Made by a program: the position numbers and the translations under genes. The notes under the pieces were generated by a model that saw only the letters and a program-made list of their open reading frames with translations, had not been told where the DNA came from and did not search any database. Shown in pieces: positions 1 through 13,019 of a DNA stretch of 64,000 nucleotides (positions are counted from its first letter, which is position 1; each line of letters begins with the position of its first letter). The stretch is from NCBI GenBank assembly GCA_020091685.1, contig CM034600.1, positions 35,255,077 through 35,319,076 on the forward strand, in the 5' to 3' direction. The DNA comes from Lutjanus erythropterus (lineage: Eukaryota > Chordata > Actinopteri > Lutjaniformes > Lutjanidae).

Positions 1-1254
1 AGTGGTGGAGGAAGTATTACCTTAATGTATAAAATGTCACATTATATATCATCATTAGATTATTTCTCATACATTAGCTATTTTGTACAGGACTGCAACT
101 AATGATTAATTTCATCATGGATTAATCTGCTGATTATTTTCTCCATTAATTGATTGAATGAGAAATGAAGTCACAATGACCCAGAGCCAAAAATAAGACC
201 TTGTCCAACAACAGTCTAAATTTCAACATTAATTAAAGTTATTAAAATAATGGACATTTCATGGTTCCAGTCATGAAAAAACTCTTTGTAAAATAATTTC
301 TGTCAATTAATTAATTGACTAATCTTTCATCTGTACTTGTTAATGCTGTTAGGCAGTTTGATTTATTACAAAATACCATATTTTATAAGCTCATGTTTTT
401 TGTACAAGTAGCTTATTTTTTAAGTAACTTGTAACCGAAGCTGTCAGATAAATGTTGTGGAATAAAGACTACATTATTCCCTTCTGAAATGTAGTGGAGT
501 AAAATACAAATACCTCATATTTGTGTAACATTTCCTCATTAAAATTTGTAAAAATGACTAGACCTGTGTTGAATATTTAGCTGAGTTGTGTATATACATT
601 ATTCTGAATGTTTCCAACAACAAAAAACCCACAAAATCTAAAAATTTATTCAAGGTAGCGGTGCGTTTCATCTCGTCGCCTGTCAGTGGTGTCATATACA
701 CTTTTACTCCCTCTCGTTTCAGTAACTTTCAGAGGAACACAGAAAACACAAGGGGTGCGTTCAGCTCCGACAAAACGTAGCAAAAGTTAGTTAAATAGAA
801 ATGCTGGTGAGTTGAACACCCTGTTGTGTCACACAAGCGCACTGCAGCACTTTTTTAATATTGAGGGGTACAGGTCATTGCAAATTGGGTAACACCTCTG
901 ACACACCCACCAAACGGGAAAACATACCTTGAAGCCTGTTTCACACAAGGAAACATGTTGTTCAATCAAACTAACAAAGAAAAATAGTGCACATTATTTT
1001 CAGATTGAACTCACATGATGAGCTTTAATACGTGACCTCATCAGTGAGCATGATTTCTGCCTGAGCTTCTGCAATAGTGATTGTTTAACAGTAAAGACAA
1101 CAACTCCCATGATCCCATGCTTCTTCGCAACACCATCAAACTGTCTTCTGTTATTGTTTTAATGTGAGAGAGATCTCTCGTGGCAGAAAGTGCATGCTGT
1201 GCCTTTAAGCAGAGTACTTGAGTAAATGTATTTAGTTACATTCCACCATTACTG
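1..1254 (+). mobile_element. hAT-like 'AGTGGTGGA' MITE interrupted by a second insertion
   Basis: The window opens on AGTGGTGGAGGAAGTA. The inverse terminus (ACTTGAGTAAATG ... TTCCACCATT) is at 1211-1254. The internal landmark GCTGTCAGATAAATGT, then TGAAATGTAGTGGAGT, is at 440-505. In related copies the landmark runs on quickly to the terminus, so about 525-1208 looks like a later insertion. Recognised from the known teleost family. There is no transposase frame. Confidence 0.6.
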
Positions 1255-4200
1255 TCAACTGTTACTTCTTACACAGGGTCCAATAATAACTTCATCTAAT
1301 CTTTTTAAGTAATCAGCTTTTACTTTGGGTACAGACATATTGTTCCTGGGAAAACAGGTAAAACAGGATAACAGTACAGATACGGCAATTAAATTAGTTA
1401 TGGTGTAATTTATTTTGAAATTATGATATTCAGTTTACAAAAAATGTTTGGGAAATTATATTGGAAATATTGTATCCTCATTCATATTCTGTACATTATT
1501 GTTGGAGTGGATAAAAAGGGGTGAGGGAACCTTTATAGCTGTAGCCATAAAACTGTCATGAAACTGTGTGAAATGATGATAAAAAACTGGGCAACAATGA
1601 AATAGTTCTGTAGGATTCATCTGATGACTGATGATCATAATGTTCCAGAGGAAGCACTCCCAAAGCTAACTGCTTGTTGTTTTTTTGTGTGTTTTTGGAC
1701 AACATGTAGTCGTTTTCACGGTTTTATTTTGTGCTTTATCTCCCTCTGTGTGCTGATCTCTCTCTCCCCCTCTCTGTGGTCGCTTTGCGTATAATTGGCT
1801 GCAGGTGGAGCATCTCTGATTGGCAGAGGAAATGACTGAGCAAATGAGTGTGCAGGTGATTCCAGGAAGCTGATTGGTGCCGGCCTGACAGCTGCAGGTT
1901 TAAAAGCTGCTTTCACCCCCTGACCACCTGCAGGTTCTTCTCTCTCAACTTCCAGCCAGCTGACATATACACAAAATATTCTTGTCTCTGCCCTTGTTCC
2001 AAAAAAAAGGCAATAATCATACTGGGCTGTTTACATGGCCAATTGAAAACCAATATCCCTCTAATATTCCTACTTACATGCAGCCATGTATGCATAAAAG
2101 GGCAGCAGCTGGAGCTGTCTGAGTCATTTTGCTTCTTTATGCAAACTAGGACTTTTCCACTGGTTGCAGACTTGTTCGACATTGCAAATACAGCCACCCT
2201 CTTTCATTTATTTAACCACCTTCTTGAAAATGTTAGATTTTTTAGAAATACGTTTGTTTCTCCTTCGAACCAGATATGTTGCTTTTCTTTTTGTGCGTGC
2301 ATCTCCATCCCAGCCTGGGCTAGCTGGTTTGTTTACAACACACTGAGCTCACTATAAGCGGGCAAGAAGCCACGTGTCGCACACTGCAGTAAAAACCCCA
2401 ACTGAGATGCTTATTCTGTATGCAGTGTATATACGTACAAAGAATGCTGCTGAAACCTGAATAATATCAGTGGATCCCACTCTTCAGAAAATGCCACATT
2501 CAGAGTAAGACCTAATTCATGATATCCAAACTGAATATGCTGTTTACTTGACCCATATCGAATCTGGAATATTTTCATATTTGGAATAATGTTGGGAAAA
2601 GTAGTGTGCATGTAAACATAGTCATTGTAAATAGTATCATGCAAGTATCAGCCCTGCATGGATCTGCAGGAGTGGGAAGTATTTTTGTTTAATCCCGTCC
2701 TTTGAGCTTTTATAACTCAGAGATTTATATTGTTGTTTACTCTTTGTTTTAAGTAAATGATTATTAGGTTGATTGATAAGTTCAAGTTTTGTTTATTTTA
2801 TTGTCATCCCACCCTGAAGAGAAAACATCCTTTTTAATAATTGTGAGAAATAAATACTGAAGTTCGTACTCCTGCTTTTTCCTGTTATTTTCTATGTTGT
2901 ATGCATGATGAGAGTCAATATGTCATATTTTATTTACATATATACAAAGTAAGAGTCACACATGTAGCTTTTCTCCTTATCATGAGTTTTATGTATTGTG
3001 AAAGGACATATCTGACATCATTTTTGTTTTATTTTGCCCTTTTCTGGGAGCTGCCCAAAACTACTTTAGAGTTGGTTGTTCACATGAAACATTAATGTTT
3101 TGCAGTTACTTAGAGAAAACCCATAAGAAGCAAGAAAACATGTTAATTATGTTGTCTTTATTTGAAATTCTTTCTTTAAAAATGTTATTTTAAAGTATGT
3201 AGAAGCACATATAATTATGCTACTGATCTTTTATTTCTCTTAGGTTTTGTATGTTTGCTACAAAAAGATGAAATGTAATGAAATGTTTGACCTGACAGAA
3301 ATAAAAATGAACTGTACACTAAGCCTGTTAGTCTCTTTCACTCTCATTTTGTTGAGGTAAAATATCTTTACACTTTTTCTGTGCACACAAATTGTTTATT
3401 TCTCTCTAATTTTGAGCATTAATTAGTGAAAATCCACATTAGCATGATGTTGGTAAGCATTTCTTCTTTCATCCACCTGGCAGGTGCGGCAAATTTAAGA
3501 TGCTGATCAGTCAGCATGATTATTGCACAGGTGTGCCTTGGGAAGGATGCTAAAATGTTCAGTTTTATCATGAAAAAAGACATTTTACCAAACACTGAAC
3601 TATAGATTTCACATGACCATGGCTTTAGACAGACAAAAAAGGAAAAATGGAGGTGAAAACAAAAGTGTTGTGCTTCCATTTCTGTTTAATGAACTTATGG
3701 TATAATTTATTTGAGGGTCCCTCCAGATGTGTAACCCCAGCGTGAACAAAATATTTACACTTTAATTTGCAGCCTGTATTGTGAAGAGTTACCCACATCT
3801 CTCCTGAAAATGAACAAGTGCTCACCACTATCATTTTTAAATTCAAATGACTGTATTTATAAAGCCAAAGAAACACAACATGCTCCTGAAGAATAAAAGA
3901 GTACCAGAAGAAGTCAGAATAGTCTGGAGGGAAAAGTCAGGAAAACCTGGTGAGTCTGTGCCAGCAGGTCTGATCTCAAGATGCTGAAGCACTCTGATCA
4001 TAACTGTTAAACTTGCACCAAAGTGCAGCAATTTAAAAGTTGAGGGGGGAAAAAACATTTTCAGCGGTGCATTTGCTCCGTTAAACAAGAGTCAGACATT
4101 CATGGCTTCGCTGGTGTCCACGGTTGATCTGGTTTATTGGCTCTGCTCTCACAGTGACAGCTAGAATTAATCAATAACACAGCAGATTGTATTGCTCTGA

Positions 4201-4739
4201 TGTTAGTGGACAGAGTATGTATTGTAGGTTATCGTCACTGAAGGGCAACAGTCCATGGAGGTTTGATTAAACAGGTGATCACGCCGACTAATAACATGTG
4301 ACCTTTCACCTCAGTGGGGTGAGGAGGGACAGACTGAGGCTGCGGCTCTTAATGATAACAAACTGGAAATTATCAATAGTTAATAAATGGCTTCTATTTG
4401 TAACTTCATACTGCCTACAGGCATGGAGCAATTATTTATGAGACAACTGACCTCTTGCACAGCAGCCATATTGATATGAAATAGCAGGTAAACACAGGTG
4501 TAACCAGTGATACTAATTATAGTAAGAGCAGCAGAGCCTCTCCAGTGAGCCAACATACACGACAGCAGCACCCCGACTCTGTTTGTTCTGAATGGAACAA
4601 AGCCTTAATCAGTATTATTTGTAGCACCTGTGTTTACTCTAGTTCATGTCAAAATGGCTGCTGTGAAAAAGCTCAGTGGGCTGCTGGACACGAACATGTG
4701 AAAGGGTCTCTACACCTCCTATACAGGAACGAGACGCCC
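1255..4739. other. intergenic, no gene seen; possible MITE at 2008-2640
   Basis: No coding exon recognised. About 2025-2070 (ctgtttacatgg ... aatattcc) and about 2560-2630 (ggaataatgttggg ... catgtaaacat) are roughly inverted, like the ends of the common fish 'TTTACATG' MITE group. The rest is AT-rich unique-looking DNA. Confidence 0.35.
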
Positions 4740-5700
4740 AGACTGAAAGAGACACAAAGCGACTACAAGTGGCACAGCTACATTTTCTCTTTTTACTCAT
4801 TTTGCACTTCTTTTTGGTTACTCAGTGTGTCTTTTTAGTAGTTTTGCTGTTTGTGGTGGATTTTCATGTCTTTGTGCTTATTAAGCTTCCCTTTGTGCCT
4901 CTTTGGAGTGGAAGTAACTTATTACAAATACTCAGATTACTGTAATTAAGCAGTTTTTTGGGTACTTGTACTTTTTTGAATAGATTTTCAAGTATGTACT
5001 TTTACTTGTGCTTAACTATGCATGAGAAGATGTAATCTACTTAGTTACTTAGTTACTTTTAAACCCACAGTTGAGTACTGAGTACAAGTTGAATTAATAT
5101 CCAAATCTTTCATCTCCATTTTAGTAACCAATCAGGTGATCTGATCACAAAAAGACATACAAATGAAAAACAAAACAAAACAAAACGCTGTGGCGGCACA
5201 CATTTAGAGTAAGGACGTTAGTGTTTAATTATTAATTGACTCATTGTTGTTAAGAATTTGCTAATTAAAATTGTATTCATGGATATTTCTATTATATTTT
5301 GACATTGTTTTGTCTGACAGAGCCTTGTGTTGAATAAGGAAAAATAAAACTTGGATGTAAAATTAGGAAAAAAATAAATAAATAAATAAATTGAAATCGA
5401 AAATGTATCTTATAAATTATTAATGAGTAATCAACTGTTCACATTTTCAATAATTATCCCGAGTTTGAAGAGGTCACTGTGACATCAATGGTTAAGAGTC
5501 ACTAGTAGTTTTATTTGCTTTTAGCAGTGTAACAGTACTTGTGCTTGAGTACAGGCTTTCAGTACTTTTTCCACCACTGCTCTTTGTATCAATTTTCCTT
5601 TTCTGTTTAGTCATATTCCATCTTTTTGTGATAATTTTGCATCTCTTTGAGGTTGCTTTGCATCTCTTTGTCATTATTCCGTCTCTCTTCTTGTTTAATA
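4740..5700. repeat. eroded CTCTTTG-type minisatellite split by a MITE
   Basis: Degenerate units of about 20 bp of the type 'tttgcatctctttgtggt' occupy 4740-4905 and 5580-5700. Between them lies the hAT-like element listed separately. Related arrays occur at 6360-6400 and 6840-7330 (the latter opposite in orientation). Confidence 0.6.
4906..5579. mobile_element. hAT-like MITE with terminal inverted repeats
   Basis: Starts GAGTGGAAGTAACTTATTAC and ends GTACTTTTTCCACCACTG, imperfect inverted termini with TACTTG-rich subterminal sequence. CTCTTTG lies directly on both sides (4899-4905 and 5580-5586), compatible with a hAT 8-bp target-site duplication with one mismatch. The host minisatellite itself contains this heptamer, which weakens that reading. 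Confidence 0.65.
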
Positions 5701-6839
5701 TTTTTATTAAGAATTACAGTATCGCACATGGGAGAAAAAAATGTCAGTCAAACACTGAGAACCTTAGTTAAAACAGAAATAATAATTCCTTTGAGTTGTT
5801 TCCATATTATTCAAGGGTCAAATACACAAGAACAAAGCGAGCAAACAAAAATAATCACAGTAAAAATGAATAAATAAAAAAGAAAATGACTGGAAAAAAG
5901 AAGTGGGTGGCGTCGGTCAATCAGGAGACAGAGATAGAAGAGAGCTGAAGAACATTAGAAAGGATTGCCACTTATTGCAGAATTTTCCAGAATTACCTCT
6001 CACTGAATATTTAATCTTCTCAGGCTTTAGAAAGGACATGACATCCCCGAGGCACCGAGTGCTTGAAGGAGCTTTAGTGGACTTCCAGTGGAGACGGAGA
6101 TGGCGTCTTGCCAGTAAAGATGTGAAAGCTAGAATATCTTATTGCTTGGAGGTGTAGCGGTTGTCTTCTGGACATCCAAATATGGCAGTACAGGGAGAGA
6201 CATTTATAGTAACTGCGAGTATTTTAGACATAGTATCAAAGTAGCTCTGCCAAAAGCTTGATAATAATGGACAGGAATAGATTGAATGAATGAGTGACAA
6301 ACGTACCTTTGAAAAATAAATCCTGAACAGTACCTTGAACTGTTGGAGTGTGAGAACTATTTCTCTTTTTAGTTGTCTTGCATCTCTTTGTGGCAGTGTG
6401 TGAACTATACCACAGCTTTCAGGAGAGCTCACTTTTTTGTTGAAGGAGGGATGACTTCCAGAAGTGCTTACGCTTGCTTTTGTTTAATCCTCGGTACATT
6501 AAAGTGTGTATCTGAGGGAAGAGTCTGGAACTCAGCATGTAGAGAGTGAGCAGCATCAAAAAAGGATGGCATAGGCTTTCTGCAGGACTTGTCTCCTGAA
6601 TAATAATAATGATAATAGCCTAATTTTCTTTGAAAGACAATTTAAAAAATAGCCTTATTTGACACATGATCCATGATTATGTATTACAGATACAGAAAAA
6701 AAAATGCTGGGCAAAAATTGCATATTGTCAGTGTTTTAAAAAGCCTGGCAGCGTTTCACAAATTACTGTTTTCAGAGAAGCTCATCTCGCACTAAGAGGA
6801 GCCAAGTCAGTCCTCTCTTTGAGGCACGAGTAAGGGCTC

Positions 6840-7330
6840 ATTTGTGGTTATTCCTCCTATTCAAGCCCTGGTGAAGTTTGCACAATGCCACAAAGAAATG
6901 CAAAGCGATTGTGAAAAAAGTAAAATTATGACAGAGACGCAAAACAACTACAAAGAGACAAACAATGACCACAAAAAGGCTCAAAAAACATTTTAAAAAA
7001 GTATTGCCAAGTAGCAAAATGGCCACACTGAGATGCAAGATGACCAAGAAGAGATGCAAAGACATGCAAAATGTCTAAAAAGAGTGAGAGAGCAAAAAAC
7101 TAAAACAGGATGTAAAATTACCGCAAAGTGATGCAAATGGAGCACAAAGGGAAGCTAAATAACAACAAAAACAAAAAAAAACACAAATAGGTGCAAAAAT
7201 ACATGCTAAATAACCAACAAGGTGCAAAATGACTGAAAGGAGACACGAAAAACAGCTGCATCATTTGCTGTTTCGTGTTTCGGTGTGTGGGTGTCTCTTT
7301 GTGGTTGTTTTGTATTTTTTGACTTATAAA
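6840..7330. repeat. eroded minisatellite, antisense CTCTTTG type
   Basis: Repeated, diverged blocks of the type 'caaagagatgcaaa', 'aactacaaagagac' and 'gaccacaaaaagg' are spaced by about 20 bp. The last part (7260-7330) switches back to the sense orientation. Confidence 0.6.
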
Positions 7331-7881
7331 AAGAAATGTGTGGTCCAGAGGCTCCTGGCCCCGCACCTGTCCAATGATCCATCCATGACACTAACAAGCA
7401 AACTGCCACCTTCTGCCTCAGGTGGGACGAGGTTACAGGGTCCGGACAGCCCCACCCCCTGTTTCTCTCCTGTCACAACAGATCACGGAGCCGTGAGGGC
7501 TGCACACACTTCAGGAAACAAACCCGGTGAGAAAAGTGTGTGTTCAACGCTCGCTGCTTGTTTTTGTATAATCATAGTTTGATTAAGGGTCGGTGCCAGA
7601 TACTCCAGCAGCCTAATGAGCGAGGTCTAATCATGCCCTTTTTTTTTTGATTGTCTGCTGCCCACCATCATCTCAGCCAGTCCTGAACTGAACCACAACC
7701 CCAAGGTCTATTTTTATGCCCACAGACAGCAGACCAGACTGCGAGGGTCGTCATGGTAACAGAGTGTCGTACAGCTGCTTTTAGAATCGAAATGGGCGAC
7801 CTGGAGTTTGATCTAATCTGGAACACATTGCCTGTCTGGAGCTGGCAGGTGAGGGCATCGACAGGCCAATGGCTGTAAAAT

Positions 7882-7914
<33 letters not shown>

Positions 7915-8418
7915 ATGCATGTGTGTGTGTTTTATACCCCAGAGGCTTTATTCAATCACAGATTTTGATTGATGTGACTAATTACACTTTTATCACCTTT
8001 TTTTTTTTCTGTTTTGCTAAATCGTTTTGAAGCATGCGTCTCGTGCCGCCTGCCCCACTGAGAGGCTTTTTTAATCTATTATTAATTACAGGCCTAATTG
8101 CACTATTGAGTACTATGATGTGATAAAAGGGCAAAGCATCATTCAGGATTCATTATGCTCTTCTAAACATCGGCATATTGCAGTCTCATAACCTTTCGGC
8201 TGCAGGATGATGCACAATGAGAGGGTGTAACTGTTGCTCAGACATTTGTTTAAGGGCGGGTCCCGTTGATTTCATTTATTCAGGGGAAAGAAGACAGGAA
8301 CATCCTGTGAGAGGATTTACTGACACAATATTGTGCACGAGTCCTTTGCAAAGTTCTCCACAAGATGGCAGCATCTCTCTTTATGTAAAAAAAAAAAGTC
8401 AGTGCAGCAGAGGAAGAC
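7331..8418. other. intergenic, no gene seen; (TG)n at 7884-7930
   Basis: A dinucleotide run of about 47 bp, broken by GCATGCAT at 7913-7920. No coding or RNA gene recognised in the rest. Confidence 0.7.
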
Positions 8419-9478
8419 GTACTCAGACCTTACCTTAATACAACAATGTAAGAATCCTGCATTTAACTCCAAGTAAAAGTACAAAAATGTACTTAAAGTA
8501 TCAGAAGTATAAGTTCTGTTTGAGTTGCATATTATTATATTTTACATATTAGATTGTTAATAAGGATTCATCAATACGTAGACAGGATTTTACTGCTGTA
8601 GCTGCTTGAGGTGGTCCTGGTTTTAACTACTTTATATACAGTTTGGTAATTTAGTCCAGCGGTTCCCAAACTAGGGGTCGGGCCCCTCCAGAGGGTCACA
8701 AGATAAATCTGAGGGGTCGTGAGATGATTAACGGGAAAGTCAAGAAGAGAAAAACAAAGCTCTGATGCAAAACTCTAGTAATTTGGGGGAGTTTTCTCTC
8801 ATCTTTGGGGTTTTTAATAATTTTATCTCATCAGGTATCAAACAAGGAGTTTAGAAGTGAAATGTCTTCTTAGTCGAAATGTAGAAAACTCATGAAGAAG
8901 TGTTACGTGACAAGTGACCCCAAACATCCCTGGCCATATTGTTCATATATTTAACAATATATGCCAAAAGTTATACAAAACATCTATTTCTTTGTAGTCT
9001 TATATCAAAATCCAATCATGTTTTTGTCCTATAAAACTAAATATGTGTTTTATATGTGTGTTTGAACCAACCACTTTGAACCAATGATACCATGACATCC
9101 TTGCATCATCAATCAAAGCAAATATTGATAAGTTATCAAGGTAGAAACAGCATGATACATCACTTTTCAACATTCAAATCAAATTATTATGTTCCATCTG
9201 TCCATCCTGTTTCAGTATGTCATGATACAGATGTTAAATTTTCCCAAAATGCTTTTTCATTTGGACTCTAACATTGGATTTTGTAACCTTCACACGTCTT
9301 GTGTACAAAATATTGATCCAAAAAGTAACCGGTGAAGCTACAAAGTTAATGTAATGGAGTAAAAAGTTTAATATTTACCTCAACATTTTAGTTGAAGTAG
9401 CAGGAAATACTCAAGTAAACCACAGGTATCTCAAAAATTGTACTTACAGTAAGTTCTGCACTTGAATAAATGTTCTTT
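8419..9478 (+). mobile_element. hAT-like 'TACTTAAAGTATC' repeat with nested 'GGTTCCCAAAC' element
   Basis: The outer element is seen at 8440-8660 (caagtaaaagtac, gtacttaaagtatc, the TTTTAACTACTTTATATA landmark) and 9330-9478 (aatggagtaaaaag ... tactcaagtaaac). Between them, from about 8658, is a common fish repeat beginning agcggttcccaaac and ggggtcgtgagatgat. The same pair recurs at 45285-46640. Confidence 0.6.
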
Positions 9479-9682
9479 TCTTTCCTCTGACAGTCGATTT
9501 GTTTGGCTTCAGTGCGGTTTGGATCAAAAATACGTCCCCTGAGGTACAGCAGATATTACTGCTTCTGTTTTGTTGAAACTGGCCTTATTTCCTCATGTTT
9601 GGGGTCCAGCAGATCCCACTGCTGTTATATGTGTAAAAACAATAATAATAATTGCACAATCAATCAACTTTTCTTTTCCTTT
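9479..9682. other. short unique stretch, nothing recognised
   Basis: No coding exon or recognisable repeat. Confidence 0.5.
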
Positions 9683-9990
9683 AAAGATCCAGTGTGTGAG
9701 ATTTATTAAAAGAATATGGCAGAAATTGAATTTAATATATAAGTGCTGGGCTTTTTATTGCCTTTATTTGACAGTGACAGCTGAAGAGAAGAGAGGAAAG
9801 GAGGTAGAGAGTGAAGGTAACATGAAGGAAAGGCCTACAGGCAGGAATCAAACCTGGGCTGTTTTCATTAGAGTGTAAACACCAGAAAATAAGAATTGTT
9901 GTTTCATTAACTTAGAATGGGTCATTCGTATCTACAGAGGTCACCAGTCCTCTTCCATGGCAGCCATGTTGCGCCGTAGTAGTATACTGT
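9683..9990 (+). mobile_element. 'AAAGATCCAGTGTGT' MITE with nested tRNA-like SINE fragment
   Basis: The outer element runs from aaagatccagtgtgtgag through gcagaaattgaattt to ccatggcagccatgttg. It is interrupted at about 9747-9861 by a different dispersed repeat (attgcctttatttgacag ... ggcaggaatcaaacctggg). The minus strand of that insert contains GGTTTGATTCC, which resembles a pol III B box, so it may be tRNA-derived. Confidence 0.55.
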
Positions 9991-10754
9991 TGTAATATTA
10001 ATATTTTTCCTTCCCTTCCGACCAGTCTATTGCAAATAGGGTTGTACATCCACTGTCAGCAATACACTAACCATCGAAAAGAATCTGGGTGGTGAAGGAA
10101 GTTAGGTGAGGAGTCATGTACTCATCCACAAAACCTCAGGAACGTTGGATAGTTGCCAGATACAAAAAAAAAAATCAATAGAATTGCAACACGAGGAGTA
10201 CAGTAAATAGAAGGAGTACTCACACACCGGGATCACAGCTCCCTTTGGTTTTATCAGTGATATTTTGATCAGCTACAGGCCCTTTTTCAGGTGAACAAAA
10301 CCATCAAACTCTGATTTAATTTGTTACAATAATGAGGAGCATACCGTAAGACGAGACACTAGGGGGCAACAAGAATCATTAAACATGATAGTTTGTCAAA
10401 TATTCTTAACTAGTTATATTAATGGACTAAATGAAATATATCAAATATATAGACAGAGGCTGAGCTCCCTGATAAATCTCCTATGATCAAAATAAAACTC
10501 CAATTAACACAAATATAAATGGACTCATTTGGGATATGGGTAGCTTCATTTTCTGTTGAGGACTTCTAAAACATGTCATCACTTTAAAGTTATGTTTATA
10601 AGCAATTCTTACAAAACCCAGAAAGGTCACATGGTATCAAGCTGATGAAATAATGTTCAGTATGTTCTTTGAGCCGGTAAAAAGGACCCGGGTTCTCCTG
10701 AGAACATGAGGGGTAAAATAGCTACATGAAAAATAACTGAATGTTCTTGTAAAT
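9991..10754. other. intergenic, no gene seen
   Basis: AT-rich DNA without a coding exon, RNA gene or repeat I can name. Confidence 0.5.
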
Positions 10755-11490
10755 AATACACTGTCAGATATCGTGAGATGTATGAAGGGTTATTTTTGAC
10801 TATACAAAATGTTTTATGTGTTATAAATATACTTATAATGAAATATGATCTGATTATTGCACTGTATGATTACAAGCGCTCATAAATATTCATAATGATT
10901 CATAAAAGTGTTCTTTTCATTTAACCATTCAGGGTTCAGGGGTTAACATTAATGTATTATAATATAGAAAGATGTGTTCAATAAATAAATCATTATGATG
11001 TTGTTTATAATAATATATGCTTTATAATGAGTTATGCTTTTGCCTGTAAGTATGCATTGCCATTGACAGATCAGAACACATTACAAATATGTTTATAATG
11101 CATTATAGACATAGGTGTCATGGAAAGTGTTACTAAATTTACTTCAAACCCCCTAGTTAGCATTGATAAACATTTGAAAAAGATTTATAACTCACTTTTA
11201 AGTAGTTATACACAGTTATAAGGGCATGTTTAAGTGTTTATTTATGTGCTGTGTGTTGTCAATAATTCTAACTTCTCTTATGAAGACATATTTAATATTA
11301 TTACAGTTTTGTATCAGTTTATACACCAGCCTCCAGTCATGGGTGCAAACGGGAAAAGTTATAGATGTTGACAAATACACTGACAAACACTTGAAAATGT
11401 CTGTATATCTTTTTTATATTGCATTATAGTGTGTTATGAAACATTCGTTAAATGTTTATAGCGCTTATAAATGCCAAAGCGTGACCCTAA
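10755..11490. mobile_element. 'TTTATAATGCATTATA' MITE-like element
   Basis: Multiple TTATAAATAT / TATAATGCATTATAG blocks, with ends resembling GTTTATAGCGCTTATAAATG (11453-11473), match a widespread teleost element whose termini are built from these palindromic words. It has no coding capacity. Confidence 0.45.
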
Positions 11491-11562
11491 ATTTGAAAAC
11501 GCTCCAAACTTCTAGTGTGACAACTTTGATTAGGATTATGAATGTGCGTGACTGAGTTTTTG

Positions 11563-11563
<1 letters not shown>

Positions 11564-11608
<45 letters not shown>

Positions 11609-11611
11609 TTT

Positions 11612-11652
<41 letters not shown>
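11564..11652. repeat. compound microsatellite (TC)n(TG)n
   Basis: About 40 bp of CT followed by about 37 bp of TG. Open frames across it are purely repeat-driven. Confidence 0.95.
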
Positions 11653-11653
<1 letters not shown>

Positions 11654-12329
11654 CAGAGTGCAGAGGATCTCATATAATCTCATGTGTTTGCCTTCACACC
11701 AGGCGTCAGGAGCCGCCCATAAAAACCTCCCTCCTCTGCAACTAAACAAAAAGCCAAACACCCGTAAAGGCAACGTTCTTTATTACCCTTTCGTATTGAT
11801 TGAGAGAAAAGTGAGCAGCGCGGTGCCAGGTCGTATAAAAGCGCAGACCGAACGGGTGAAGCAACGTAAATCCTTTAGTCCCTTGTAAATAGCTTTAATA
11901 CACCCGAGGCGCCAAATCACTTGACCTGCGTTAGCCCTGCCGTTTGGGGGCTTTCTGGCTGACTGAGCAGTGTGGAGCCAGTCCTTCTCCTCCCATTCTC
12001 TGGCTGTCAGTCCAGGTAATAGTCAAGGCCTTATTAGTGACACACTTGCTCTGCCTGGCTTCAGACTCTCATGGCATCTCGTGCATTTAATCAGCCTCTG
12101 AGAGCCACTGCTTTCTACATCTCAAGTTTAAGTTTACGTGTTAATTCTGTGCCCTTAAATAAAGGGGAATAGTAAAGGAGCCGGATGAAGGACGACAACC
12201 ACATGCAGCTCTTCACTCGCTTCACTCTTCTGTATTGAGTGCATTCTCCAAAGTTTCAGAACCACGGTTACTTTTTTTTAACACCTTGTAAATTATTCAA
12301 CTTGTATTTTTAAATAAATTATTAGGGCA

Positions 12330-12975
12330 CTGAAGGAATAATATTTTTTAGGGCCTAAATGTGCTTGAAGCCACATGAAACTTGGCACATTCGTCAGTCG
12401 TGGCCAAAAATTTCATCTGGTGTAGGTTTTGGCGATGGGGATGGCTAAACATCCACATGGTACGGTTCACCTACATGCACGAAAGTCAGTCGGCACATGT
12501 ATCACCTACAAAAAAGCCTCTTGGAGCCACAGCCTAAACCCAACAGGAAGTCAGCCACTTTGATTTTAGTGTCAATTTTGGCAATTTCCACATGCTGTAT
12601 TGCAACAGGAAACAACATGTTTTATACGGTGATTTCCTCTTCCTGGGAGGTTGATCAGATCCAACTCAAACGTGCTCAGAAAAGCCTTGAGACCTTGATT
12701 ATGCCTCACTGTGAAGCTGTGGTAACTTCACAACCTGAAGACATGTACAGGATAATATTCAATTGAAAGTAATGTAAAAGATATGACAAAAATGAAAAAG
12801 ACGTAACAACGGAAAATTACAGATGAAAACGATGTAAGAGGAAGAAAACAACATAAACATTCATCAGGCTAAAGACGTAAAGGGCGCAACAAGACGTAGC
12901 AACACAAAAGATAAAAGACATAACATGATGTAAGAAAACAAAATCGACGCAACAAGATGAGACAGAGAGAGAATA
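12330..12975. repeat. dispersed repeat followed by eroded TTACRTC-type minisatellite
   Basis: 12360-12740 resembles a common fish repeat (agccacatgaaacttgg, ggaagtcagccactttgatt, tttggcaatttccacatg). 12760-12975 holds diverged units of the type 'aaaagacgtaacaa', the reverse complement of the array at 28010-28530. Confidence 0.5.
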
Positions 12976-13019
12976 TGTGGTTCATTTAGCTTTGCACAGA
13001 CATAGCTGGTAGAAATGTC

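Noticed and set aside
11465-11773. Frames made of Ser-Leu, Cys-Val, Thr-His or Arg-Glu repeats here and at 25461-25835 and 35066-35540.
   Set aside because: They are translations of (TC)n, (TG)n and (CA)n microsatellites.
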